Shown: positions 22,957-34,865, counted from the first letter of the stretch. The stretch is DNA of 64,000 nt from Pelobates cultripes (GCA_933207985.1 OW240912.1:229227672-229291671), one strand, 5' to 3'. Notes: generated by a model not told the origin, from the letters alone. Translations and numbers: made by a program.

Positions 22957-23490
22957 GATCCATAAAGCAGCCACTGGCACTAGAGTTGATCAGTCCTTGG
23001 CACTCACAGACGGTCTCCTTCCACTGCAACAGAAGAGAAACATATAAAGTAAGTGTAATATTGACCATGACAAATGATTGTATCATTTGACAGACTGACT
23101 TACCCTGTTGGGTTTTTGCCTTCTCAGGACATGTCTTCACAGTATGACTAGGTTTGCCACAATATAGACAGAAGTTATCTCTACTTCTTTTTTCTAACTC
23201 ATCATGAGGTAGATGTCCCTGAATGAAACATATTTACATGGGTTCTTCACCTGTGGAATTGACAGTGGTAGGTTGAGGGTTGGCAACAGGAAACCGAGGA
23301 GACACTGCATGGGATTGTTCTTTTCCAGACGATTCTCTCTGACATTGATCAAGTTGGATGGCTCGTTGCATGAAAGTTTTAAGGGATTGGGAACTCCAAA
23401 GTGGGCAAAGTCATTGTTTAATGATTCAGATAGATCAATACGAAACTGATTCATAAGAATGTCCAGAGTACAGGCAAGGATAAGGCAAAG
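22957..23490 (-). pseudogene. Old gypsy element: gag zinc knuckle and protease start
   Basis: Minus strand, 23460 to 22960. There is a gag piece around 'FAHFGVPNPLK' and 'ALRKFMQ'-like text, then CLYCGKPSHTVKTCP, a CCHC zinc knuckle (about 23172-23128). Next is a short linker, then a protease start with '(I)NSSASGCFMDL' near 22995-22960. That is the place of the aspartic protease DSGA motif, but the Asp is Asn and the Gly is Ser here, so the protease would be dead even without the frame breaks. The protease resumes at about 19085, on the far side of the inserted block. Confidence 0.82.
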
Positions 23491-23880
23491 ACAAGGTCAG
23501 GAGTCAAAAGGTTAGTTCAGGCAGCACAAGATCAAAGGTTCAGATATTAAATTGCAGACAGGAATGAGGAACAACTTGACAGGAACATGGAGCACAGTAT
23601 ACTGAGCTCAGGTATCAGGTATGCGCAGATTTAAATAGGAGAAAATGGACACACCTCCTTAGGTGTTCCATCTGCCTCCTGGAAACTTCCCCTTTAATAA
23701 TCCACATAATTGACATGCATCTAGTCTGATTGTGCAGGATCGTTTGGTCCTGCCTGAATGACTAGATGCGGCTTGTGCTTCCTTTGGTGCAGCATGCTCT
23801 GGCGTTTGACAGCGAGGAGTGGTGAAGGTGTCAGGCTGGGTGAGGCCATGATACAGGAACATGATCTATACACCAAAAGT
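23490..23880 (-). mobile_element. Probable LTR piece of the old gypsy element
   Basis: On the minus strand it has a TATTTAAA box (plus gatttaaatagg near 23627-23638) and the 'ttttgactcctgaccttgtc' style typical of gypsy LTR U5 sequences. It runs directly into mid-gag at about 23465, so the primer-binding region and gag start are deleted. No clean LTR ends were found. Confidence 0.55.
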
Positions 23881-23931
23881 GATTCATTAAGCTAAAGTTG
23901 TTCTGGTGACTATAGTGTCCCTTCAACTGGA
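23880..23931 (-). mobile_element. TTAA-type MITE end fragment
   Basis: It reads aagttgttctggtgactata then gtgtccctt, the end of the AGGGACACTATAG MITE family. Confidence 0.65.
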
Positions 23932-25447
23932 ACCTTGACTGCACATACTCCAAAAGTAGCTCTGTGGACTAGGGCAGACCATTAGATGAATGGGACTTTG
24001 TACCTACCCTTAATACATAGGGTATTACTTCATAGATAATCTGATACTCATAAAATCAACACAAGATCATAAAAGTGCATCAACCATATATAATGATAGT
24101 GAATTGATGAATTGATAGTGTATTACTGTAGCAGACTAGAGGGAAATTCACAAATGTTATGCATAAAAAGAGGGGGGATACAATGCATCTAATTTATATT
24201 TACTAGCAGACTCATGTCAAGGACGATGTGGAAGGCTTAGAGAGAGCTGTATAAATATAAAATATCTATCTTTCTTAAATTGTTAAAGCTATTTTATGTT
24301 AAATTCATGTCTCCATTTACAAAATGGTCTGAAAATTCATCTAGGAGAAAAAAAAAGGAGAATTAATCTGTTAAAAGGGCATTCAATTTGAAATTGAAAG
24401 GACCTGCTCATTCTCAATTTTCAAAGATTGCTGCTCAGGGAGTTTTATTCCTATTCACTTGTGGAATCTTGTAAGTGTCCAATTTTGTGTAGTAAAGTAT
24501 CTGTTTTTATGGAAAGCACTATGTTTTGCTGTGCTTCCTTTCACGCCTGATACTGGGTGAATTTATAAAATTGTACATTTCTACTGAAATCTGTTATTTT
24601 TGTAAAATGACATAAAGAAGGCACACTCTTCACACATTAAGCTTTTCAGCAAGCTAAAGTGCTTTAGTGATCTCCAACAAGAACATAAGCACGTTATCAT
24701 CTTTCTTGTCTGATGGTGGGCCCCCTCCATCTGCAAGTGAAATCCAGAACTATTGAGGCATGTATTTTTATTGTCATTCCTGTCCTTTCTTTAAATGGCT
24801 ACTTTTTGCACTTGTGAAGCAGTAACATATGGATTTGGGATTTGCGTTAGTCTATTTCCAGTGGACAACTTGTCAAGAGATTACACATAATACGGGTAAG
24901 CAAGATCCCTCTTAAGGGTCTGATACATTTATCAGAATGCCAAAATTATGTGTTTTTCAAAACTCATTTGAAACCCTGGATATTGCTTTAAGAGAAAAAA
25001 GAGTTCCTAATAAAAAAATAAAAAAATACAAATGCATAAGCATCGGCTGAGTACAACTAAATATTTAATTTACCTCCATATTAAAAAGAATAATGCTTTG
25101 TAGACAGATTATACAGATATGGTTTATAATGAGCTGTTAAATTACCATTGCAGTGCAGTTTATTACACTGTGTGGTTGATCAAGCCGTGTATAGCAATAA
25201 ACTACTGAAGTCTGTGGATTTTCAATAGTTTTGAATTGTCTTGACATTCAGTTTGTCAGGTATTATAAAGTGACATTAAATTTGTGCTGCATTTGTGTGT
25301 CTATAATTTGCTTCTTGTCTGCAAGAAACTGAGATTATTATTTCTCTTTTATTAACATTTAAAGATGATCTCATTTCATCTGTAATGCATGCTTGATATT
25401 ACAAAAAAAAAAAGTAAAATACAAAAGGTCAAGAAGGTTATACCAAA
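23932..25447. other. No feature seen
   Basis: AT-rich, no domain-bearing frame, no repeat shared with other parts of the window noticed. Confidence 0.45.
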
Positions 25448-26160
25448 TTAAAGGAACACTATAATGTCAGGAATACAAACGTGTATTCCTGACACTATGG
25501 TTTTGAAAGCATAGTTTAGGTGAGGAGTAAAATGTGTTTAAATTCACCTTTTTTTCCAGTGCTGCGCCGGTCTTGTTGTGACTAGCTCCGCCCTGTCACA
25601 CCACCTTCACTGATATCATCAAAATTAATGATCTCAGCCAATCCAATGCATTCTCATTGGGAGGCTATTGCGCATGGGCGGCAAAACACCATGCTACAGC
25701 AATCAGCATCTCCTTGAATCAATGTACCTCTATAGGGAGCATTCAGCGCCTCCATGCAGAGTGTGGAGAAGCTGAATGTCAGTCCCGCACGCTATGCATC
25801 ACTGACCCAGAAAGCACCTCTAGTGTCCATCTGAGTGACTGCCACTAGAGGTGTTCCTAGGCTAATGTAAACACTGATCCCCCACCCCCCTCAGTAAGTT
25901 GCATTTTGAAAAAAAGTTTTACTTATCTGCTGTCCCCTGGTGGCCTTATCCCTGCAGTCAGCTGCCTTAGAGATGCATTAAGTCAATCTCTCTTGGGAGG
26001 GTTCAGCATCTCCATGCAGAGTGTGGAGATGCTGAACTTCAGTCCCGCAATCTTTGCAGGAGCAAACCCAGGAAGTTCCTCTAGTGGATGTATGAGTGAA
26101 AGCCACTAGAGGTGGCCTTAAGCAGCAGTGTAAACATTGCCTTTTCTCAGAATTCATTAT
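25448..26160 (+). mobile_element. TTAA MITE, AGGAACACTATA family, with partly doubled interior
   Basis: It starts after TTAA (25448-25451) with aggaacactataatgtcag and a hairpin (gtcaggaatac/gtattcctgac). The interior phrase 'catgcagagtgtggagaagctgaa...cactagaggtg' occurs twice (25752-25853 and 26014-26113). The right end is not clear. Confidence 0.7.
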
Positions 26161-27276
26161 AGAACTGCTGGCTCACTAGGCCTCCTATTACTTGAGACAT
26201 GAGCAACTTCAACATACCATGGAGTCATATCTTATAACGTGGTAAAATTGGAAGACAGGAGCTTCTGTAAATATCTAAAACAAAAACTCATCTGTTTTGG
26301 ACTATAGTAGTCCTTATTTATAGATATACTGACACATATCGAAAGAGGTTTAAAGAGACCGTCTCAAATTAATTTTGTTCTAAAGAGCACGTGAAAGAAC
26401 ATTCAAATGAAAAATGCTAGCAAATGTGTAGATTTCATGAAAAAGCTAATAAAAAAAAATCTGGTCTCTCGCATAATCACATGTAATCTGATTATAATAA
26501 TCAGATGTAATCAGATACAATAATCAGATAATAATAATCAGATGTAATCAGATATAATAAGGGGGATCTTTAAGTCTATACACTGTAGTTCCTGTCATTG
26601 TTACTTTCACATGTGAGTTTTGCATTTGCTAGACCTGTACTGAAATGAAAACAACCATTTTAAAGAATTCTGACATCAGCATCGGATGTTTTTACCCAAT
26701 GACAATGCCAGAAGACTTTTAATTTATATAAATTCTCACTAAATATAATTTAAGAATACGTGCTCACCTATATATTATTTTTGGAATTTCTCTTATACTT
26801 TCACTAAGCAATGGGTCTATTTTGAAAAAAAGCCAATGCTGTTTTAAGAAACTTTAAGGGTCTTCATGGGCGTATTTTGAAATATTTATCTTTTCCTGGT
26901 ATTTAACTACAAGAGATAGAAATATAAACTGAATTCTGAAAATGAGTTCTTGTGGATCTGAAACTTTGTGTGGTAGAGAAGGATTAAATGTTTTTAGATT
27001 GGGCTTGGACCTCTCATAGCAGGTAACTCCATGTTCTATAAATATAAGAGTAATGATTATTCATAGCTTCCCTTTTTTGTATTTCTTCATTATTCAGTCT
27101 GCTGTACAGGGGAATTGCTAGGGTAAAAAAAACCAAAAAAACAACTGGAACTTGATCACCAAAATAATTTGGTGACTCCTTCCCACCTGAGATGAGTTGT
27201 CTCATTTTCACCTTGCTCATATATCCTAGAGACAGATCTGGTTGACTAAGAGTGTCTGCATCTTTGATTACCCACT
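26161..27276. other. No gene seen; short AT-rich tandem repeat
   Basis: 26480-26560 is a short tandem array of aatcagatgtaatcagata-type units. The rest is unassigned. Confidence 0.5.
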
Positions 27277-28143
27277 CTTATTGTCAGGGCCAGATTAAGA
27301 GCCCAGTGGGCCTGGCGCTAGTGAGTGTGTTAGTTTGTGTGTCTGTTATTGAGTGTGTGACATCATATTCCGGCTCCGGCATCAGTACACGGTGCGCAAG
27401 GGAGCTGGGCAGAGAGCGCTCAGGGGAGAGTGCTCCCTTGCGCACCCGCAGGACTGGCCACCCGATGACAGGGCAGCCGGGTATGTACGCCACTGTCTCA
27501 AGCGTTATGTATCTGGTGGAGATGTTGCTGGAGGGAAACTCATAAGATGCAGCTATAAGAAAACTCAGATTCTCTTAAAATATGCTAATCTCTCTCTAAT
27601 TCATGCTTTCATATTTCAAGTAAATACATACCCCCTAATAGCAGTATCCAGTGAAGCAGGAAGTCAATGTGCAGTGTAAAAGGGTGGGCCACTGACACGG
27701 GTCATGTAACCAGAACTCACGAAAGGGACGAACATGCCCAAAAAGGAGGCATGTCTGCCCAACGAATTGGAAGGCTAGCCTGGCATGAATGCATGTCAGG
27801 CTGTCTGCCAATCATGCATGCTGGAAAACATCATCTTGAGCTTGGCATGCATCTAATGGTGCGCTCGCTAAATGCTTTCTAAGGACTGTCCCTTAGCACT
27901 CACTTGTCCACTTGTCTCCTTACCTTCTTACTAGCAGGCAGAAGCTGCTGGTATACAGTCTGAGACAGAGAAAATGTGGATGTAGTAAGTGTAGAAGAAA
28001 GGGAACATGCCACAGTGTTAGAGCGACCAAAGTCAGCATTACCTTTAAGCATTACCATTAACTTATTTCATTTCAGATAGTCCACACAAGTTTTCTTTCC
28101 ATACATGCCTCTTAAGTTTCCATACTTAAGCAAGAGTATGTGA

Positions 28144-29475
28144 AGAGTAGTCAGGGTTGCCACCTTTCTTGGAAAAAAATACAAGCCTTACTAATTTGCA
28201 TAACTAATTATGTATACATGACATCACATGATGTAAATCGCAAGGAGTGACATAGGAGAAAATTGTGTAAAATCATTTAAAAAAACTACTTACAGTTTGA
28301 TTCTGCTGTATAGATGGATTGCTCCTAGTGCCTCCAAGGTCTACCAGTGTCCCCATGTAGCCCAGTGTCCCCATGTCGTCCAGTGTCCTGTGTGAGACAT
28401 GGGGACACTGAGACACTTGGGGACACTGAGACTATGTATTACAGTGTCCCTGTGTATCCCAGTGTCCCTATGTATCCCAGTGTCCCTATGTCTGTGTTCC
28501 CATGTAGCCCAGTGTCCCATAGTGTCTGTGTCCCCATGTCTCCCAGTGTCCCTATGTCACTAGGGGACACTGAGAGACATGGGCACACTAAGACACTTGG
28601 GGACACTGAGAGACATGGGCACACTGGGAGACATGGGGACACAGACACTGGGAGACATGGGGACACTGAGAGACATGGTGACACTGGGAGACATGGGCAC
28701 ACAGACACTCGGGGCACTGGGAGACATGGGAACACTGAAACACTAGGGACACTGAGACACTGGAAAACATGGGGACACTGATACACTTGGAGACATTGTG
28801 TCCCTAGTGTCTCAGTATTCCCATGTCTCTCAGTGTCCCCAAGTGTCTCAGTGTCACTATGTGTGTCTGTTTCCCCATGTCTCAGTGTCCCCAAGTGTCC
28901 CCATGTGTGTCTGTGTCCCCAAGTGTCGATGTCCCCATGTCTCCCGCATCCCCTAGTGTCTCAGTGATCCCAGGTCTCGGTATCCCTTAGTGTCTCAGTG
29001 TTACCAGGGTTTCCCATAGTGTCTCAGTGTCCCCAAGTGTGTCTGTGTCCCCGTGTCTGCGAGTGTCCCCAAGTGTCTCGGCGTCCCCAGAGGTCTCCCT
29101 GTGTTCCCATGTCTTACAGTGTCCCCTAATGTCTCAGTGTCCCCATGTCTCCCTGCAGCCTTTACCCAATCTCTCAATTCCCTGAGCTGTAGGCTGTCTC
29201 TGCAGGCTGGGAGCTGCAGTCTGGACTCTCTGTGCTGTGTAGCTGCTCCCCCGCGGATCAGTGAGTAGAGAGAAGCAGGTATACGCTGTAACTTCCTATC
29301 CCTGCCTCTCTCCACACACACAGCGACCCCTACTGGCTGGTGCTGGTATTGCAGAGTAATCTCTGTTTATACTGAGAGAAGTGTATTTTTGGATATTTTT
29401 TTTAAATGATGCAATATCAGCACCAACCAGGCAGCCTCAAATAAATACCGGCCAGGTGGCAACCCTAAGAGTAGT
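28144..29475. mobile_element. hAT-like non-autonomous element (inner), 1316 bp
   Basis: The element 28152-29467 begins CAGGGTTGCCACC and ends GGTGGCAACCCTA, imperfect only at the last base. It is flanked by the exact 8-bp repeat agagtagt (28144-28151 and 29468-29475). The centre is a minisatellite of alternating orientation (28336-29155). No transposase. Confidence 0.9.
28336..29155. repeat. Minisatellite with blocks in alternating orientation
   Basis: The unit is about 20-24 bp, gtgtccccatgtctcccagt and variants. Blocks run forward (28336-28393), reverse (28394-28435), forward (28441-28555), reverse (28560-28795) and forward (28797-29155). Long frames on both strands are artefacts of this repeat. 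Confidence 0.87.
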
Positions 29476-29585
29476 GTGTAAAAAAAATTAATATATATAT
29501 ATTTTTTTTAAATCAATGGGCCTATTCCATGGGCCTGGAGCTGCAGCTCCATCAGCCCCTGTGTTAGTCCGGCCCTGCTTATTGC

Positions 29586-31060
29586 TGATATGTGGGATAC
29601 TAGTCAATGTTCTGCAATGTACAGCAATCCACAGAGTTTTTTTTCAGTCTTGGTATCTATAATAGAGCAGGTACCCTTTGGTCAAGCATCTGCAGAACAT
29701 ACATACTATGAAAATTTTCTGTGTAATTTTCTGTTTTCTGCATGTACGAAACCTACCTCGGAAATTCATAGAGGATGAGTCGGTGTCTCTGGCAACTCCA
29801 TTTAGTGGAAGAAACTTGTGCATCGGGCTGCTTTGTTAAATTTATGTTTTCAGTGGAAAATTCCATAAACTGTTCATCATATTGGTTAAAATGTGACAGT
29901 GCCAAATGTTACGCTTTATATCCTTGGTGAATGTTGATAAAAAAATATACCAAGGTTATTTCTTCCCGCAAATTATTGCAAATTGGCAGGTTAGAGTTAT
30001 TGCCAGCCCTCAGATAACACTGGGAAAATTATAAATTCATTTAGCATACAATAACATCTTGCATCCCACAACTGCTAATATTGTTAGATGCAAAGATATA
30101 ATGTAATTGGATCCACTGGGGTTATACAGCATGATAGCATTTCAATGCTGACATAGATGTAACCCTGCTATGCTTGTTCTAACAAATATATCATGGTTTT
30201 AGGCATGGCAGCCTCCTTCATCCATTGCTATATGACCTTTCATGGGAACCTCTCCAAGCAATCCAATCTAAAAATGGATGAGGAGTGGGATCAATGAAAA
30301 CTTAGGATATTTGCGAATTATATTGGGTCAATCACAAATCCTAGGTCGAAATCCCAGTTGACTCCTTTCAAAAACCATAAATCCCTAATGCTAGATAATT
30401 TAAAAACATACTCCCTTATTTGGGTACATGGATGATTACTTCACCTACTTCATTATCTGAATCACAAAACACAGTTCAGCTCATTCAATACAGTGGTCGA
30501 GTGGACAGAATCACAAACTGACATGTTTCAGAGGAAGAAGTTTCATCTTTCTTGGTCCAGGTAGCTACAGACATGAACATTTCTGTACTTCCTTCATTAT
30601 CTTTTTAGAATCATTCCACTATGTGGGCAGCTGGCTATCTAAACATAAAGGTATCAATGAATTTGTGGATGTCAAACAACACAGATGCATGTCCAGACAT
30701 TATGGCCCCAATTTAATATTTTTGGATATTTCTCTTCCAAAAACTGGATCGTTTTAAGGACATCTGGCAATTGAAAAGTCATTCTTCTCCCCATGACACC
30801 CCCCTTCCCCACCCATCCCAGGGTCCACATCCCTTATAGTGACAATCAATAGCCATATTTATGTAGGAATTACTATGAGGTGTCTACTACCTTTACATGC
30901 CCTCCTAAATAATACTTTATTATCAACTGGGAAAGGGAATTTATATTTGAGGAATAGGAAAACCCATGACCTTCTTAGAAGGGAAACATTATGTTACATG
31001 TTTTTGGTACTGAAATGGCTTTCTACAAGAATTGAAGAACGGTGCTAGTTCCATACCACG
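29586..31060. other. No feature seen
   Basis: Non-repetitive sequence. The stretch 30230-30800 is less AT-rich and translates into short pieces, but I could not tie it to a family. Confidence 0.45.
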
Positions 31061-31065
31061 GGTTG

Positions 31066-31136
31066 TTAAAGGGTTACTCCAAGTACCATGACCACTTTAA
31101 TGATTTGAAGTAGTCATAGTTCTTGGAGTCTGTATG
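31066..31136. mobile_element. Half of a TTAA hairpin MITE
   Basis: It reads gttaaagggttactccaag then a hairpin half ending in tcatagttcttggag; it is cut by the hAT-like element that follows. Confidence 0.6.
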
Positions 31137-31343
31137 CAGTGGCGTACATACCAGGGTCGCAGGGGTCGCGGCTGCGACCGGGCCCGGCCCAGCAGGGGGC
31201 CCGGCCGCCCCTGCGACCCGGTATGTACGCCCAGGGCCAGCCTCTTCCCCTGGGGGGCCAGAAGGCGGCCACCCCAGGGCCCCCCTGAGGCTGGCCCTGC
31301 TGACCCCGGGTGGCCGGCCGGTCGGGCAGGCAGGCGGGCGCGC

Positions 31344-31488
31344 GAGGGAGCACTCAGTGCTTCCTCTTCAGCTCCCTCGCGCACCGCAATGATACCGGAG
31401 CCGGAAGATGACGTCATCTTCCGGCGCCGGCATCCCTGCGCGGTGCGCGAGGGAGCTGAAGAGGAAGCACTGAGTGCTCCCTCGCGTG
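31344..31488. repeat. GC-rich palindrome, arms ~70 bp
   Basis: It is centred between 31412 and 31413 in gatgacgtcatc. The left arm 31344-31412 and right arm 31413-31488 (gagggagcactcagtgcttc and its complement) match over most of their length. Mirror frames on the two strands come from this. Confidence 0.87.
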
Positions 31489-31611
31489 CCCGACCGGCCA
31501 CCCGCCCAGGAGCCCAGCAGCAGCACCACTGGACCCCAGGGAATCCCCCCAGCACTCCAAAAGGTAAGGAGGCTGGGGGGATTACATAAAAAAAAACAAC
31601 AACAAAAATCA

Positions 31612-32050
31612 TGTGTTAGTGTGAGTGTTAGAGTGAGTGTTAGTGTGTGTGAGTGTTAGAGTGAGTGTTAGTGTGTGTGTGTTAGAGTGAGTGTGTGTGA
31701 GTGTTAGAGTGTGTGAGTGTTAGAGTGAGTGTTAGTGTGTGTGTGTTAGAGTGAGTGTGTGTGAGTGTTAGAGTGAGTGTGAGTGTTAGAGTGTGTGAGT
31801 GTTAGAGTGTGTGAGTGTTAGAGTGTGTGAGTGTTAGAGTGTGTGAGTGTTAGTGTGTGTGTTACTGTGTGTGTCTTACTGTGTGTGTGTTAGTGAGTCT
31901 GTTTGATGTCTGTTAGTGAGTGTGTGTTTGTCAATGAGAGTGTATGTTTTGTAAGTGAGTGTGTATGTATGTCTGTCGCTGAGTGTGTCTCTGTCAGTAA
32001 ATGTGTGTGTCTGTTAGCTAGTGTGTATGCGCCTGTAAGTGAGTGTGTGT
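31612..32050 (+). repeat. Minisatellite of gtgttagagtgagt units
   Basis: Units of 12-16 bp vary between gtgttagagtga and gtgtgtgtgtta and become more degenerate toward the right. Confidence 0.88.
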
Positions 32051-32054
32051 GAGT

Positions 32055-32366
32055 CTTCAGCACTTACCTTTCTCCAGCGCCGGACTCCCTTGGCACTGAG
32101 GATCCCTCAGCCTCTCAGCTCCGAATGCGACCGCGCACGCATTCAAACCGCCCATAGGAAAGCATTACTCAATGCTTTCCTATGGACGTTCAGTGTTCTA
32201 CGGCCGTCAATGAGACAGCCACCAGAGGCTGGATTAACCTCAGTGAAACATAGCCGTTTCTCTGAAACGGCTATGTTTTCAGCTGCAGGGTTAAAACTAG
32301 AGGGACCTGGCACCCAGACCACTTCATTGAGCTGATGCGATCTGGGTGTCTGTAGTGGTCCTTTAA
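32055..32366 (-). mobile_element. TTAA MITE, AGGACCACT family, minus, left part missing
   Basis: It is the reverse of the copies at 20411 and 52946, ending gtagtggtcct before TTAA at 32363-32366. The other end is cut at about 32055 by the minisatellite. Confidence 0.78.
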
Positions 32367-32780
32367 GGACCACCAGAAAGCCAGGAAACATACCGGGTAA
32401 AATACCTTTTCCAGCGCCAGCGGAGAGCCTCCCTCCCTCCAACTCTCCCCTCTCTTCCCTTCCCGGCCGGTTGTGGCGCATGTAAGAGCTGGGCGCTACA
32501 AGATTCAGCTTTCCGGAAATACATAGAAAGCATCATAATGCTTTCCTATGGATGCTGGCGCGTTCTCACTGTGAAAATACAATGAAAGATGCGAAAGCGC
32601 CAGCGGCCGTCAATGGGACAGCTTTCACTATGAAATAGGTTGCTTAACCCATTCATAAACACAGCAGTTCTCTGATAAAACTGCTATGTTTATGAAAAAT
32701 GGTTAACAGTTGATTGGTAGAATTCAGACCCCGTACTTCATTAAGCTGAAGTGGTCTGGGTGCCTAGAGTGGTCCTTTAA
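32363..32780 (-). mobile_element. TTAA MITE, AGGACCACT family, minus, 410 bp
   Basis: The element 32367-32776 lies between TTAA at 32363-32366 and 32777-32780, directly next to the preceding copy, with which it shares a TTAA. The terminal hairpin is near 32735-32765. Confidence 0.82.
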
Positions 32781-32962
32781 GTGTGTGCATCTGCATGCAC
32801 TGGCGTACATACCGCGGTCGCAGGGGTTGCAGCCCTGTAACCCCTGCGACCAGGTGCCCACCGCCATGTGTTGCGGCCCGGCCCGCGCGCGGGGGGGGAG
32901 GGCCCACGGATCAATTTTCGCACCGGGGCCCCATGGGTCATGTGTACGCCACTGTCTGTATG

Positions 32963-34500
32963 TGCAACTTTTTGCTACGAAAGTTGCTGATACAGAGTTT
33001 GACTTGTGCTGTCAGAGGTGTAACTCCATCTTCAGCATTTTGGATGTCTGTTGTCTGAGTCGTTCATATTTTATATTAAGTGCTGCATTTCCTTGTGTTT
33101 ATGTTCAATTGTTTATTTCTATATTACTTGTATTTTTTTTCAGTTTTGCAAATTAGCTGTATTGCTCTTTTTATGAAAATACATACAGTATTTCTTGTTG
33201 GCAAAGCTTCATGGGTTAAATTTATATAAACGTTCTCTTATTCAGCTCAGATCCCTAACACAGTATAGGCACAGATGCAGTGGGTGACAATCAGCTATCT
33301 GCAATGCCCAGGATATGGTCTCTCTCTTCTCTCAAGCAATATGATTGATTTGCTGCCATTAACCAGACCTGGATACGACATTCTCTACGGAGGCATCATA
33401 CTCAAGGTTTCTGACATGCCATATGGAGCATAATTGTGTAGTTGTCCTTCTGGGAAGGAGAGAGGAATGTTTTAGATTGCTGCCTAGACTGTGGGAATGC
33501 CAATTAAGCTGGCCAAATTTGCGGGTGAGTTTTTAATGTGACTTTCATATAAAAAAAGATCCTTTAGGACATCAATTTGAATATTATGAAAAGCTGAATA
33601 AAAGCTAGGTTTTAAGCTTACAGGAAGTAAACACATTTATGCGAGATTAACCCACAAGCGAATAATTTAAGGCCCAAAGGAAGACATGCAACATTGATTC
33701 CAGCATTGTTCCTATTTATTGAATTGTTTGTCAACAGGCAATAATTACTTAAATTATTTCCTGTTCACACATAGTTCAGTAAGCAGGAACAATGCTGCAG
33801 AAGTATTAATATAATAATAAGATAGTATTTTAAATAATTTAAGGCATGAGCAGCTAACACCTTCTAGGTATTAAAGGGAATGTCTAGATTGCTAAATTCA
33901 TCGTTTTTATAGAGTTGAATAATCCAGTAAAAAAATATACATTTATTATGTGTGTGTCCCGCCCCCAGAATTCCCTTCCTAACAACCTACAATTAGTTGC
34001 AGTCTTGCAGATCTTACTTTCTGCAGCAATGATGGCCTCCCCCTTTATGCACATAACTTCTGATGGAGTAATCATTGTAGACACAGAGAGCATGATATAA
34101 CATATTATGAACACTAACTTAAATAACAGCTTAGTGTATATACATTTAGAATTTATATACATTTAGAATTTATAAAAAAATATACATACAAATAAATACT
34201 AGTAAATAAAATAGAAACAAAATTGCATTACTTAATAATCAGTAACTTGATCTTTGACAAATTATATGACAAAAAAGGCATGTCAAGGTAGATTCTTTGA
34301 GCAGGAACCTAACCTAACCTGTTTTTCTGTCACTATCTTACATATATATTTATTTGTACATTTCTTTTTATTAATGGTAATTTTTGTTTGTTTGTTACTG
34401 TTGCAAGTGAAAAAACAAAAACTTCTGATTAGCAGTAATATTATAATTGTAACTTGTCACAAACACCTACATATTCTGATACATGTACATTGCATAGTTA
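32963..34500. other. No feature seen
   Basis: AT-rich, with no recognised element. Confidence 0.45.
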
Positions 34501-34865
34501 CACAAACACACTGATGCACAGACACACACACAAATGCGAATACAGACATACATTCACAATGTCTATCTAGCTTTGTATTTCCGAGTGTGTCTGGTATTGT
34601 CTACCTGTGTATGTGCCTGAGAGTGTGTCTGATAGTGAATGTGATGGGGCGTGTGTCGCGTGGTTGGTGGTGTGAGTGTGACAGAGTTGGGGGTTAGTGT
34701 GACAAGATTAAAGCAGGTTAATGTAACAGGGTGAGTGTGGCATGGTTGGGGGTATTACTGTGAGATAATTGGAGGGGTTAATGTGATAGGGTGAGTATGG
34801 CAAGGTAAAAGGGGTGAGTGTGATAGAGTGATGGAGGATGAGTATGACAGGGTTGGGGGGATCAT
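34500..34865. repeat. CA/TG-rich sequence and degenerate minisatellite
   Basis: 34630-34862 is made of units like gtgtgacagggttgggggtt, about 35-40 bp each. Confidence 0.7.

Larger units (their letters stand above)
27277..29585. mobile_element. hAT-like element (outer), interrupted by a second hAT-like element
   Basis: The element is 27285-29577, with ends CAGGGCCAGATTAA and TTAGTCCGGCCCTG. Flanking 8-bp repeats are cttattgt (27277-27284) and cttattgc (29578-29585), 7 of 8 identical. Within its left part, 27353-27495 resembles the element at 31137 (tattccggctccggcatc, then the end gtatgtacgccactg), so a fragment of that family is embedded. The inner element 28152-29467 interrupts it. No transposase is seen. 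Confidence 0.78.
31129..32962. mobile_element. hAT-like composite element, 1818 bp, with 8-bp target duplication
   Basis: The left end is CAGTGGCGTACATACC at 31137; the right end is TGTGTACGCCACTG at 32941-32954. Flanks are the exact 8-bp repeat tctgtatg (31129-31136, 32955-32962). It contains a large palindrome, a gtgttaga minisatellite and two TTAA MITEs. An alternative reading is a short element at 32798-32954 with its own left end CACTGGCGTACATACC and flank tctgcatg (7 of 8 bases matching the right flank). Both cannot be the original insertion; I favour the long one because its duplication is exact. Confidence 0.65.

Noticed and set aside
14208..23931. Idea that the whole old gypsy block was inserted in a single MITE, since MITE ends lie on both sides
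   Set aside because: The two ends belong to similar but not clearly the same MITE, and no matching target duplication was found.
28336..29155. CRISPR-like array of short repeats
   Set aside because: Units are contiguous without unique spacers and flip orientation; the DNA is eukaryotic. It is a minisatellite.
30230..31050. Possible decayed LINE or gene
   Set aside because: Short translated pieces without any catalytic motif; could not be supported.
31097..31612. Overlapping GC-rich frames on both strands
   Set aside because: They come from a palindrome and GC-rich transposon ends.
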